DNA of 64,000 bases from Nageia nagi (Eukaryota > Pinophyta). The position numbers and the translations under genes are program-made. The stretch is taken from the NCBI GenBank assembly GCA_050084985.1, contig JBITNC010000001.1, forward strand, positions 189,348,001 to 189,412,000. The letters run 5' to 3'. A model generated the notes under the pieces. That model saw nothing but the letters and a program-made list of their open reading frames with translations, had not been told where the DNA came from and made no database searches. This document shows, one piece after another, positions 47,901 to 59,230 of the stretch (position 1 is the stretch's first letter; each line of letters starts with the position of its first letter).

Positions 47901-48484
47901 GTCTACATTTTTACTCCATCATGAATGCTTTGCATAGCTTTGATGCATTCAATAACCAAATACTACATAAGTAGTTCAAATTCCTAACTCCATAAACACA
48001 TTGCTTAGCATTCAAATTTGATGAATACTACATTCAAATTGCTACATTATTTTTTCAAATTTTCCATGAGCACATTGGTTAGGGTTTGAATTTTTGCAAG
48101 GTATATTCAAATTATTATCCATATTTGATCTAAATTTGTCAAGAACACATTGTTTAGGATTTGAATTTGACAAATACTACTTTCAAATTCCTCTTTATAA
48201 TTGTTCCAATTTTTCAATTTTTCACCCTTAAGAACACACTGTTTAGGATTCAAATTTGATGAATATTACATTCGAATCCCTATTCATATTTATTCTAAAT
48301 TTTTATGCTTTTTTGTACCATGAACATATTATTTAACATATTCATTCAAAGTGTTCAAACTATTTCAAATGTTGAAAATTAGTTCAAATATTCAAAGTTC
48401 AAATGTTCAAAATATTTTCTTAACTAATGTCTAGCTATCTATACTTGTTGAAATAAGTCTTTTGTGCAAAAGACCTAGTCCAAT
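44974..48484 (+). other. Interior of element F, right of insertion D
   Basis: At 45,330-45,930 the plus strand gives stop-broken Q- and N-rich codons (VAQLYKEAHLQVQVKNAQQ, LQNPTSTQIHQNQ) that could be a Gag-like or low-complexity ORF; no domain is recognised. The rest is non-coding with degenerate arrays: TATAGCCATTATGTAT units (46,100-46,230); GATCCATT(C/T)AACATGGGGTAA units (46,565-46,800); TTCAAA-rich runs (47,040-47,170, 47,690-47,880); and a 75-95 bp unit (47,990-48,345). Confidence 0.5.
47990..48345 (+). repeat. Degenerate tandem array, 75-95 bp unit, before the F polypurine tract
   Basis: Four to five units carry ACACATTGTTTAGGATTTGA, ATTTGATGAATACTACATTCAAATTCC and a T-rich spacer. 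The position, just upstream of the 3' LTR, matches that of the 108-bp array in element C. Confidence 0.7.
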
Positions 48485-48494
48485 GGGGAAAAAA
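48485..48494 (+). other. Polypurine tract of element F
   Basis: GGGGAAAAAA directly before the LTR start TGAAGACATC. It fixes the plus orientation of F. Confidence 0.75.
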
Positions 48495-48905
48495 TGAAGA
48501 CATCAAAAAATAACACCTTTTGAGTAGATATGTTTTATTTCATTTACATGTCTTAATTCATTATTTGATTTACTTTTAATATCTTATTATGCAAAATCAA
48601 CTATTCAAATGTTCAAAATAGAGCACGAGTGACTTAAACCCAAAATAGGAGCAAAAGTGGGTATCTAGCCATTTTAACTAAAGTTATCCAAAGAGGTATA
48701 TAACTCAAATTCAAAGTAGAATTCCCTCTCTTGGCTCATTATTGTTTATGCTCACTTATGATTTTTACTCACATATTGCTCTAAGATTACATTACTAGGG
48801 TTTTAAGACTAAGTTTTGAAGTATTAAGGATTTATTTCATAATTCTCAATAAAATCTCTCAAATCTTGGTTCCACACACACATATAGCATAAATTTTGAT
48901 CTACA
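48495..48905 (+). repeat. 3' LTR of element F
   Basis: A 411-bp copy of 13,834-14,213, ending GATCTACA, followed by the TSD CTTGT at 48,906-48,910. The two LTRs differ at many positions, so the insertion is old. Confidence 0.85.
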
Positions 48906-50660
48906 CTTGTGATAAATGGATTTACCATTCAAATGACCATTGTTTATGTTATTGTGTACTTTTTCTATAGCCTTATTTACTTTAGTTTCATTTAGACATT
49001 TAAATAAAGTACTATCAAATGACCTTTTGTAAATACTATCACTAATAATGATGTACCTTTTAACCATGAATTTTAGCATTCATTTGAGGAACTTAGACTG
49101 ACATGAATCTATAATATTTCCTTTCTTGAGGTAGTTGTAGATATCAACATACCATGCATGTAATGGAATAATAACACATATTAATGGTTCCCTCTTGAAG
49201 AACTCATGGAAGTCATCATCATCTAGAAAAAGAATAATTTCTAAGGTTGTTGATTTTAATAATGGTTTCCTCATATTCAACTCTAATAGGTGTTAATGAA
49301 GCACCATTTTCCATATCATCTATAAATCTATCATTTTTCTTGGAAATATTGTCAAACTAAATCTGTGTCAAGCATCTTTGAACCATTGTAGCTATTAGGT
49401 GTTTATATACCTGAAACTTCTCATCTTTTATGTTGTAAGTATCATTGATCTAATTGATGAAAAGTTGTAAGTCATCATAAAATTTTAACTTACTAATTCC
49501 AAGGTTGATTATTTTCTTTAATCCCAAGACTAAAGCCTCATACTCGACCATGTTATTTTTGCACTCAAAATTCAACTTATAAGCCATAGGAATCATACCA
49601 CCTTTAGGATATACTAGTACAATTCCTACCTCATACCATCATAAACATTTGGAAACATCAAATAATATCATCCATGTGTTATTCTCACACTACTCAGCTA
49701 GTACCACAAGCTCATTTTTGTTACTATTTTCATCATATGGTGTTACTATAAGCATATCAACTATAACTTATCCCTTGACTACTTTTTAGTTTGTATAAAG
49801 GAGATCAAATTCTTATAGTTCCATGATCTATTTGGCTATTTTTCCTTGTAATTATGGTTTTTATAGAAAATACCTTAGTGGATCAACATGAGCCAAAATG
49901 AAGGTAGTGTTGGTGATCATGTAGTGCCTCAATTTTTGAATTGTGTAGATGATGGCATAACATAACTTTTCAATTGGTGTGTAGTTTATTTCTACGTTTT
50001 GTAGTATGTTTGAAAAATATTATTTATCCCTTTCCCTATTTTCATTATCAAGTTGCATAAGTACTATCCCAATAGCACTAGCTCTAGCTAAAATATACAA
50101 GTATAGAAGCTTGGTATGATCAACTAGCTGTAAAAAAGGAGGATTAAGCAAGTAACTCTTTATATCTTCAAATGATTTTTGACACTCCTTTTTCCATATA
50201 AATTGATTTCCCTTATTGAGAAAATAAGAGAATGGAGCTATCCTATCTACTAATAGAGCCATGAAACTCTTAATTTCTTGTAACTTTCCTTGAATACTTC
50301 TAAGTTGTCTAATGTTTCTTGGTGAAGGCATATCCATTATAGCTTTGACCTTTTTAGGAACTATCTCTATGCCTCTTTTATATATAATGTAACCAAGCAA
50401 CTTGCCACTAAATACCCCAAAAACACACCTTCTTAGGATTTAGCTTCATGATAAATTACCTCATCCTTTCAAAGATGACTCTTAATTCCTCTAAATGATT
50501 TTCCTTCTTAGTTGATTTAACAATAATATCATCAACATAAACTTCAATTGATTTATGAGTAAGGTCATGAAACATAGTTACCATTGCTTTTTGCTATGTT
50601 TTCCCTACATTTTTGAGGAAGAAAGGCATGAATACCAAACAAAATATTACCTATGGTGGA
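48906..50660 (-). pseudogene. Tat-type gypsy RT, RNase H and second RNase H, element G
   Basis: In minus-strand order it reads LVFMPFFLKNVGKT, MVTMFHDL, IEVYVDDIIVKSTKKENHLEEL (RT catalytic DD kept), then the open stretch 50,400-50,020, LGYIIYKRGIEIVPKKVKAIMDMPSPRNIRQLRSIQGKL, and APFSYFLNKGNQFIW. The usual RNase H follows, decayed. Next is the second RNase H: GIVLVYPKGGMIPMAYKLNFECKNNMVEYEALVLGL, SKLKFYDDLQLFINQI. Last is SFDSTLFKCLNETKVNKAIEKV, GHLNGKSIYHK, which leads into integrase. The 5' portion (RT fingers, protease, gag) is not in the window; the reading stops where LINE sequence begins. Confidence 0.85.
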
Positions 50661-53330
50661 CATCAATATGTTGATATGTGTTTTAGTATCACGTAGGGTT
50701 TTACTCTAAATGAACTAAAAGCATATAAACATTTACTGTATGATTTATCTAAGCTAATTAACTCAAATAAACATACATGAAATAGGGAAATATAATAGTG
50801 CAGTAACTAAATAATAAAATTAAATTGATGTCAAGTTGTAAAATGAGATACTCACACTAAAGATAAAGGAATTAAGTGAAAGATAAATACTTGTGTTTCC
50901 TTACCTTTGTCATGGTCAAGGATATTATGGATGAACTTGTCAAAGAGTAGTAACCTTGTTGTGTGAACCCTATGGTAAATTATAGAAGAAATACTAGCAT
51001 AGGTGATAATCTCTAAGAGCTTAGTGTAGGCATGAATATTAGTGCAGGTATGAATGTTCTTGAAGAATGAGGTTCACCAACAAGGATTGATGATAGCAAA
51101 GATGATGATAATTTGAATCAAGCATACAATCATGAAAGTGAGTAACCAATATTTGCTCAAGTGGTAACAAGATTCTAATCATAATAGGAAGCATTTAGAA
51201 ATACCAAAGTATAAGGTATTAGCTATCAAGATGTAATCTTGACATACTTTCCCTAGGTTATAGATACTTATATTTATATCAAGCATGATTCACCATTTGA
51301 TCACTTGAATATTAGTTGAAGTCATTGTGGTGTACGTAGCATAAAATATCTGAATACAACATAAGAAATATATGATAATATGGTAAAGTATGACTAAAAT
51401 ATGATTAATTATGACTAAATATGTATGTAAAGTTGCACCTAAGTGGGACCATGTTACAAGGACCACTTTTAGGTATCAACACAATGCATTACTACACCAA
51501 ATTTTTCAATGTTGATCAATGGAGAAGTAATATGGTTCTTTGCTTTGGCTAGAGGTCTATGACAAGGTGACCCAATCTCTCATTATTTGTTCATTATTAT
51601 GGATAATAATTTAGGAAGAGAAATTAAAAATGGTAGAGATATAAATGTAATTCTAGGAGTATCACTAGGTAGAAATTTCTTGACCACCATCCATCATCAA
51701 TTTGTAGATGATACAATTTTAGTGGGACAAGCTAATTTGAAAGAAGCAAAATAATTCAAGAAAATTTTAAATTTATATGGAAAATATTCTCATTAAAGAG
51801 TAAAATTAAATAAAATTAAGCTCTTCATATTAAACTCTATAGAGAAAAGGAAACAATAGTTTCTAAAAACCTTTGGATGTCAATTAGATTCTCTTTCAAC
51901 AAAATATCTAGGTGTGCCTTTATTCACTAGGAGAATAAGGAAATAATATTGGGATAAAATTTTAGAAAAGATTAGAAATAAATTATCAATATGAAAAGAG
52001 AATATTATAATATATGTATTCAAGCTCCTTCTAATTAAACACACACTTCAAAGTTTATCAATTTATAGTGCTTTGGAATTCAAAATCCCAAGCATAGTAT
52101 GCAAGTAAATAGATCAAATTTGCAATAAATTTTTATAGGTAGGAGGAAAATATAAAAGAAAATACATTTGGTAGCATGGAGTAAAATTTGTAGAGGATAA
52201 ATGAAGGGAGGGATAGGTATAAAGAAAATAACTCATACAGGTCAAGATCTAAGGGAAAAATTAATATGGAGATTAGCTAAGGAAGAAAACAAAGAATGGA
52301 TCAAAGTGTTCTAAGAGAAGTGTTTACAAGCCATCAATTCAATCATAAGAATAAATAATACCACTTATGGTTCCCCTTTTTGGAATGGCCTAATAAAGAT
52401 AAAACACTTAATAATAAAGCATGTAACCTGGAAGCTAGGTTCATGGGAGAATATATACTTCTAGGAAGATGCTTGGCTTAGGAAAAAACATCTTTTAGAT
52501 TTTAAAAAATGTAAAGAAAAAAATAGGCCCTATCCAAGTAAAGAGATAAATTAGTTGATTAATTAAAACAAAATGAAGCAATATGTTTCTTTCTACAATC
52601 AACATATAAGTAGGTGAACAAGCAATATCAGAAAATAAAGGAAGAAATCAAAAAGAAAAATATGTTTGTTTTAGATGAGAGAGATGAACCCAAGTAGAAT
52701 GGAGTGAATAATGGAGAATATAATGTAAAAGATTCCATAAAATCATAAATAAAATACAAGAAGATGGGAATTTTCAAATATGGAAGAAAATATGGATGAA
52801 GGGATTAACCCCAAAAATTTCCTTCTTTATGTGGGTCCTAATTCATAAAAAAAATACCAATTATTGAAAAACTTAAAAAAAGGGGACTTAAAATACCAAA
52901 TAGATGTCATTTTTATTGTAAAGAAGAAGAAATAAGGGAGCATTTATTTAAGAAGTGCCAAAAAATAGAGGAGCTTTTAAATCTAATAAAAAAGGGATCC
53001 ATTTTATATAGGTAGAACCAACTACAATTGAGAAGGTAATAATGCAATGGCAAGGTCCAAATATCTCTAAAAAAGGAAAGAATATTTAGGACTTTATGAT
53101 ACCATATATTTATTGGCAAATCTGGAAGGATAGAAATAGAATAATTTTTTATGAAGTCAAATATGAATTAAATCAAATCCAAATTAGATTAAAACTTAGA
53201 TATAGTGAAAATATTAGAGCAAGAATGAATGGATTTGAAAGGGAGAAAATATTTGACTATTTTAAAATAAATGAAGAGAAATATGAATCATATTTACAAA
53301 ATCATTAGAAGATTTGGGTCAATGGTAATG
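50640..53330 (+). pseudogene. 5'-truncated L1-type LINE: RT and C-terminal zinc-binding region
   Basis: The plus strand after the solo LTR reads QCITTPNFSMLINGEV, FFALARGL, QGDPISHYLFIIMDNNL, then HHQFVDDTILVGQ (RT active site F-V-D-D), then STKYLGVPLFTRRI and NKLSI, the standard later motifs of plant LINE RT. Near 52,800-53,000 it gives FFMWVLIHKK-like, GLKIPNRCHFYCKEEEIREHLFKKC, a zinc-binding zf-RVT-type module, then WQIWKDRNRIIFYE (open 53,096-53,308). The endonuclease and ORF1 are absent. The left edge meets element G near 50,640-50,660. No poly-A tail was found, so the 3' end is uncertain. Confidence 0.85.
50669..51481. mobile_element. Solo LTR, 813 bp, with 8-bp inverted ends and TSD
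   Basis: It begins TGTTGATA and ends TATCAACA, a perfect 8-bp inverted pair. Flanks are CAATA (50,664-50,668) and CAATG (51,482-51,486). There is no interior and no coding. This is what remains when the two LTRs of an inserted element recombine. Removing it and one TSD leaves GGTGGACATCAATGCATTACTAC, which reads into the LINE RT as ...QCITTPNFSMLING, so it sits inside the LINE. Orientation is undetermined. Confidence 0.85.
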
Positions 53331-53395
53331 ATATTAATGATGGTCATTTCAATATATGATATCAATCTAGTAAAGTCAAATCAAATGTATAGAGG

Positions 53396-54700
53396 CTCAT
53401 ATAAGAAAGCATGTACCAAAGTACTGTAGGGAAAATAAGGAGAAAACTTAATTAATGCATGTCATACGAGATTGGAAAAGATGGAATATGATAATAATTC
53501 ATTTCAAAACCAATTTAGATAGCTAGAGTGGATCTAGAAACATCCTCCTATGGCATGCTTCTTTTGGAAAATTGCATGCATATAATTCTTGGGAAGAAAA
53601 ATAAGAGAGTCAAGGTTGCAAGTAAAAATATAGTTATGGGAGGAAAATTGATCCAAACATATCCAACCTCTATGAAAAAGGAAAGTAAAAACCCATAAGT
53701 TTGGGGAATCCTTTATCAAAGGGGTCTTTAAAATGTTTTGGAGGCATGCAATGGGTTTGATCCTGAACTATCCCTTGCAGTGGATAGGTCATGGGTAGAA
53801 GAAAAATATAAAGTAAATAATGTAGATTTTGAATTCAATAGTGACACCATTTTTGAGGCAATATCGATGCCCAATTTAGGAAAGGAAATTAAAAGGAATA
53901 GTGAGAAAAATGATACCTTAGAAATTAACAAATTCAAAGGAATGGAGATGGTCATCACCAAATATAGATCTTCCTCATAAAGTCATTCCCAAATCCATGT
54001 AGTAAATTCATCAAGAAAATTATGAATTACATAATATTGTAAGGTAAACATAAATAATTATTCCTCGATCACTTTGGCATTCTCATTCATCTTAAGTTTT
54101 GGGACTTGGTAAATTTTCCTTTTTTTTATCTTACATTCTATGAAGATTTCTATAGAGAAATTTAGAAACAACAAGGTAGATTTCCCCTACATCAAATGAT
54201 CATCAAATTGGTTTATAGGAAAGCACTTGAAAGATAACCTAGGGTTATAATCGTCAAAGAAGAAGAGGATAGTCCCTTATAGGAAGTTATTAGAAAAAAC
54301 AAAAGAAAACAAGAAGTAGTTGGGAAAAATAAATAATACAAAGAAAAAAATTCTATGAAGGAGAAGGAAGCCAAGGAAGAGGATCTACAAAATGAACCCC
54401 AACCATAGGCTAGTTAAAACATAAAGGGATGAAGTAAGAAAAGATAGAGAACCAAAGGAAGAGATAAAAATCCAAAAGAAAATAATGAAGAGGAAATAAT
54501 AAGGAATGAGGAAAAGGATCACTAAGAAAAGGAAACATAAACAAACATATAAAATAAAACCCAAGTTGAGGAAACAAAGGAGAAAAAAGGAAACTTAAAG
54601 GAGGAAGAGTGAAATTGAGCTCAAGCAAAAGGAAATAAGAGAAAAAGAAAACTTGAGAAAGATAAAGTCAAAGAGAATATGAAGCCACTATGCTAGGTCA
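53396..54700 (+). pseudogene. Unassigned ORF remnant with charged C-terminal tail
   Basis: The open piece 53,738-53,980 reads MEACNGFDPELSLAVDRSWVEE, VNNVDFEFNSDTIFEAISMPNLGKEIK. It continues in broken frames through a hydrophobic ITLAFSFILSFGTW segment and FPLHQMIIKLVYRKAL, then a K/E-rich tail (KEKEAKEEDLQNE, KNPKENNEEE) to about 54,700. The layout of (V/E)F-E(V/F)N-x-DTI-x-x-x-x-x-(L/M)P-x-x-GE resembles a plant transposon-associated hypothetical protein family that I recall but cannot name safely. An opposing minus-strand frame exists across the same bases and is a shadow. Confidence 0.5.
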
Positions 54701-56640
54701 AGAAAAATACATGCATGAGAGGTCAAATCCGCAAAGAACCACATCAAAATAGGTTCCAAAGCATAATAATACCAAAACAAGAAAGAGGGAATTAAGTAGA
54801 AAGAAGAAGAAATGCATGATGAATCAAAAAATATCTCTACATAGCAAATACAATGTGGAAGAAACAAATCCATAACAATGCAAGGAATGATAATATGGAA
54901 TTCAATCATAGAATATAGAGTTAATACTAATATGGAAAAAACGTATGTAAAAAGATCATCTCTAGTGGAAAATAACAATAAGAGACCAAAACAAAAAAAA
55001 CATTGAGGATGCCTCAAAGCCCAAAGGTTCATAATTAGATACTTTTGTAAGTAATTCTATTAGAGGGTAAGTCAAGTCCTACCTATGAAGGTCTTCCTTT
55101 GAATCCTACTACAAAGCAAATCACCAAGAAGAGGATTTATTTAAAGTACTACAAGAATAATTATAACAAGTTGAATTTTCTTAAAAAACATGGAAAGGTA
55201 TTTTTCTACCAAAATTGGATACCACTAAAGGAAAATGGTGGTTTGGGGAATATAATAAAATCACTTATTTTACGAGTCTAAAATTTAAGTTTGTATGTTA
55301 TTCCAAAAAAATGATTCATAAAGCTAAATATTGTCTAATCATGCAAAATGTCTTATTTTACCCAATTCTAAAGATTTTGTAGGTTTTGTAATGTGGTACC
55401 ATTTGTATTGTAAAATTTACTTTATAGTTGGTATGATAATGCTTTGTATTGTAATATTATACTGATTTATGTTTTATATTTTACATATAGGAAAATAAAT
55501 TGTACAAGGTTTTCTAAGCCCTTTAAAAACTCTTACCTTTTTTTTATAAATACAATTTACCTGAAATTTATAAAAAAAAAAATTGTATATTAAATATTTA
55601 TACATATTTTTAATAAATATTTTAAAATAAAATGGTGTAAAAAAATTTATTGTCAAAAAAAGGTGGGAAGTTTTTTTACCTTCCAACTACATTTATTTTC
55701 TCATCCTTCTTTTTTCTCCTCTTCAAGATGTAATTGAACTTAAAAAATGAGATAATAAGATATTTTCTTGTAATTTTTGTAGAAACACGTCTTCTTATTA
55801 TACCTTTAGGATTTTTATAGGTGATTAAGTGATAACCTCCACTTGTCATAACTTTTTATGGAACATGTCATAAATTCCTTTTTAAATATTCTTTTTTGAG
55901 TTAAAATCTCAACTTTTTGTAACTTGTTATGGAACATGTCATAAGGTCTTCCCTTTGAAATGATCATTTATAGAGTATAAATAAAACTTATCATGAATTT
56001 TTCATAAGGCCTTATAAACATTCTTCTTTTGGGTGAAAATATCACTTTATCATAATGTTTTATGGAGCATGTCATAAGGTCTTACTCTCAATGTCCTTTT
56101 TTAGTTGAGTTCAAATTTAACATGTCATAACTTTTAATATATTAAATCTTGCATGTTGATTGATTTCAAACTAAGCTAGTTAAAATTACTTTATGTAAAA
56201 AAAAAGTTGTTAATGTAATTAGATCTTAGTTACCTAACCTTTGTTATTAAGTTTTTTAGATCAATTTTATGCTTAGCTTATTAGTTTTGTGAAATATGAC
56301 CTCAATGGATTGTAAAGTAAAAAGGAATTGCTAAATTGACCTGACATTAATCAAAACTCTTAATTTTTGTAAAAAAAAAACTCCTAAATTACAAGATAGT
56401 TAGGACCTAACTTCTAACTCCTAATTTGTAAAGTAGTTAGTTGATAACTTATGTACAATTACTAAAAACTAATTTTTACAAATATATGTTATCATAACAA
56501 ATACATAATTTATTGCAATTGATCTTTAAAATATAATTATTATAGCTAAATATTTATTATTATTATGATAAGTTTAGATTTTTTACTTCGTGTACATGAA
56601 TGGTTAGTTTTATTACTTTTTTCACATAATTTAATCATTT
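54701..56640. repeat. AT-rich stretch without recognised genes; degenerate ACATGTCATAA array
   Basis: At 55,055-55,281 an open plus-strand stretch (NPTTKQITKKRIYLKYYKNNYNKLN) has no recognised family. At 55,840-56,130 four degenerate copies of TTTATGGAACATGTCATAAG occur in units of about 70-80 bp. The rest is poly-A/T rich. It may hold the 5' LTR of the Copia remnant that follows, but no LTR pair can be shown within the window. Confidence 0.5.
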
Positions 56641-56649
56641 TTTCTTATA

Positions 56650-58033
56650 TCATGTTTAGCTATAATGGGTGAATCCTTACTTTCCTTTGCTCCTAAATAC
56701 ATCCTTGATGGATTTAACTTTAGGATGCAAGATCCTAGGATGAGGAAAAATTTCCAAGCATGATAAGTTTAAATGATATTGGATGGAGAAGAAGTTGCAT
56801 TGAATCAAGTAAGAGAACTTCAGTCTTATACCCTTAAGAACTAGCAAGTTTCCATCTCCATGATCTTTTATGTAGTTTTTAATGAGATCCAACTTCTTAC
56901 AATTTATCCATTTGAGAATGCAAAATCTATATGAAATATTATCAAGAAAAATTACCTCAAGTTCAATACCTTAATTAAATTTACCCTACTCTCCAAAATA
57001 TTCAACACCATGTACAAATATGGTGAAAGTACAATTATCTTCCTAGAAAATGTGAAATACATAAGAACTCAACTCTTATCTTATGACTACAATTTTTTAA
57101 ATGATAATTTCTTATGCTTCATCATTATAATAAATCTAAAAAATAAATTTGGTAACTTTATAACCATATTGAACACTAGGTTTGATCAATATGATGGATA
57201 AATTTCCTTATACATACTCTCAAGTATTTTGATATAAAATGAGGAGTCACTAAGGATCAAGAAAAAGTAAAAACAAATTATCTTCAAGGATAAGAATATT
57301 ACCTTAAATGAAATGAAGGCTACCTTAAAAAATAAATGGGTAAATCCTAAGTAGAATTCAAACCCCTAATTATATAAAAAGGTATGAAAAAATGGAACTA
57401 ATCAGCCCAAAAATGATAACAAGAAGATACCTTTCAAAAAGCCATAGTTTGAAAGTACATGTAACTATTTTAGAAAAATGGGATATAAAGAATTTCAAAA
57501 AAAAAGGTAAACATCTTTAAGGGAAGAAGAATGCAAAAAATAAAGGGAATAAATCAAAGTTCTTATTTTTATGCCCTTTAATCTATCTATCATTTTAGTG
57601 ATGTTGAATTTTTTAATTATTTATTTTCTTTGCATTAGTCACATGTACTTTGAGAATAAAAAATTGTAAATTTTAACAAGCATAAAGTAGATTTTATCAT
57701 GATTGATGATATTTCTAAACTTAAAGTATATGAAATCACTAATGTCAACATAAGTGGAAAAAAGGATAATATCAACTTTGTGGCAAATCTAAAGAGGAAT
57801 ATTATTTCATTTATTCAAATTGCAAGAGAACGATATTCCATAGAATTCAAGGCATCTTCATGGAGCATTAAGAGATGCATTTCCACCTTACTCTTAGGAT
57901 CAATAAAGAATAATATTTATATAGTTAATGATGTTACTTCTAATTTTTTCTTAACTACTAATATTTCATATCCAAATGGTAGTTTATGACATCAAAGGTT
58001 GGGATGCATAAACTACAAAAATATTCAACTTTT
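56650..58033 (+). pseudogene. Copia gag to pre-integrase remnant (element I)
   Basis: The plus strand begins MGESLLSFAPKYILDGFNFRM, with Gag-like codons to about 57,400. A knuckle remnant STCNYFRKMGYKEFQ follows at about 57,455. After a degraded protease region, the open frame 57,699-57,989 reads NFVANLKRNIISFIQIARERYSIEFKA, then SIKNNIYIVNDVTSNFFLTTNISYPNGSL, stop, HQRLGCINYKNIQLF. This is the GAG-pre-integrase domain of Copia, with the second histidine of the finger changed to cysteine. It is cut at 58,034 by the LTR of element H. Confidence 0.8.
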
Positions 58034-59230
58034 TGTAGACACCTAAAAATGTCCCTTTTTAACTAGTAAACATTGAGATAATCATAACTCTTTGAGACAA
58101 TATAAAATAGGTTTAAAAAACATATTATTGGATAGCTCTAATTGAGTACATGCAAAACGAGTGGTCACATGACTCTTTTTAGGTAAAATTGGCTATTTGG
58201 CGGTCATTTTAATATTGTTACAAAAATTGAAAACTAGTCACCAGCGACCCAAAATAGTCACCAACATTTTGAGATGATCATCGATGTTCACCTAGTAATC
58301 GCCAATGACTCTGTAACAACTGAATAAGAAACCAAAATAGTGAGAGAAAGTTGAAACATTTCATTCTTCCAAGATGATGTGGATAGAGGGGGTCAGTTAC
58401 GACCTATGGTGGCTTTTCACTTCCCCTTACCAGCCTTGGAAAACCTCACCCAAAATCTATAAATACAAGCCAAAACAAAGCAATGGGGACCTAATTTTTG
58501 GAAGTAGGGTAATGCTACCAAAATCTTGTGAGCTCATACCTTTTTATTGTTTTATGCTAGTTTCAATTTAATACATGTCATACATAGATGCTTTGATGTT
58601 ATTGTCTTTTGCATGTGTGTAGGATTTACAGGTTGTCCATATCAAGGAGAGAAGTAAGCAAATCAAAAACAATGAAGATCTAATACTCTCATTTTGGCAA
58701 ATGGCATTTGTAAAAGTTCCTTCCAAGGGCAAATTGTATTTTGAGCTAAAAATCAATATCAATTTACAATTACAATATTTCTACCTATTTTACATAATTT
58801 GAGGTTCAGTGAAAATCTAAGAATAATTGTATTTTATGTTATTCTACATTCCAGCTCTATTTTCACTGCAACATTCTAATGCTAGAAGGAGGGCCCTCTG
58901 ATAATAGGGAGGATTTCTATGTTCAAACATAGTTGTTCCTATTTTGTTCATTGATTTTGATTGAGTTATTCTGTCTACTCACTTTAAAATTTTTGCTATG
59001 TTTTTACAGTATATCTATTACATAAACACCAGCAATTGGAATCGGATGCTGATGATTCAAAAGGAATGCCAGCAATTTACAAAGTAATCCAGACTAAACA
59101 TTGGCAATTTCATCATAAAAGCCAGTGATTGAAATAGAACACCGGTGACTTAACTAAAATGCTAGTGACTCTAACAGAATGTCGATGACCCGAACATAGG
59201 TCCTACTATATCCCCTTTTTCACACCAGTT
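58034..59230 (+). repeat. Probable 5' LTR (at least U3 and R) of element H
   Basis: TGTAGACACCTAAAAATG interrupts the Copia frame exactly, and TGTAGACACC is a start I recall from Tat-type gypsy LTRs. TATAAATA lies at 58,458-58,465. Degenerate GCCAGTGAC/GCCAGCAA phrases recur at 58,215-58,320 and 59,030-59,200. The 3' boundary and primer site were not found, and the partner LTR would be outside the window. Confidence 0.5.

Larger units (their letters stand above)
13834..48905 (+). mobile_element. Element F: LTR retrotransposon expanded to 35 kb by nested insertions
   Basis: Direct repeats 13,834-14,213 and 48,495-48,905 begin with TG; the outermost ends are TGTAGAT and ATCTACA, a 7-bp inverted pair. 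The flanks are an exact 5-bp duplication, CTTGT, at 13,829-13,833 and 48,906-48,910. Removing the block makes the integrase of G read IYHK then LLRLG with no frame change. A GGGGAAAAAA polypurine tract directly before 48,495 sets plus orientation. Without the D insertion the element is about 7.4 kb. I see no RT, protease or integrase in its own interior, so it may be non-autonomous. Confidence 0.85.

Noticed and set aside
54410-55032. Minus-strand open frames rich in F, L and S (72 and 114 codons)
   Set aside because: They are antisense shadows of the purine-rich K/E coding on the plus strand.
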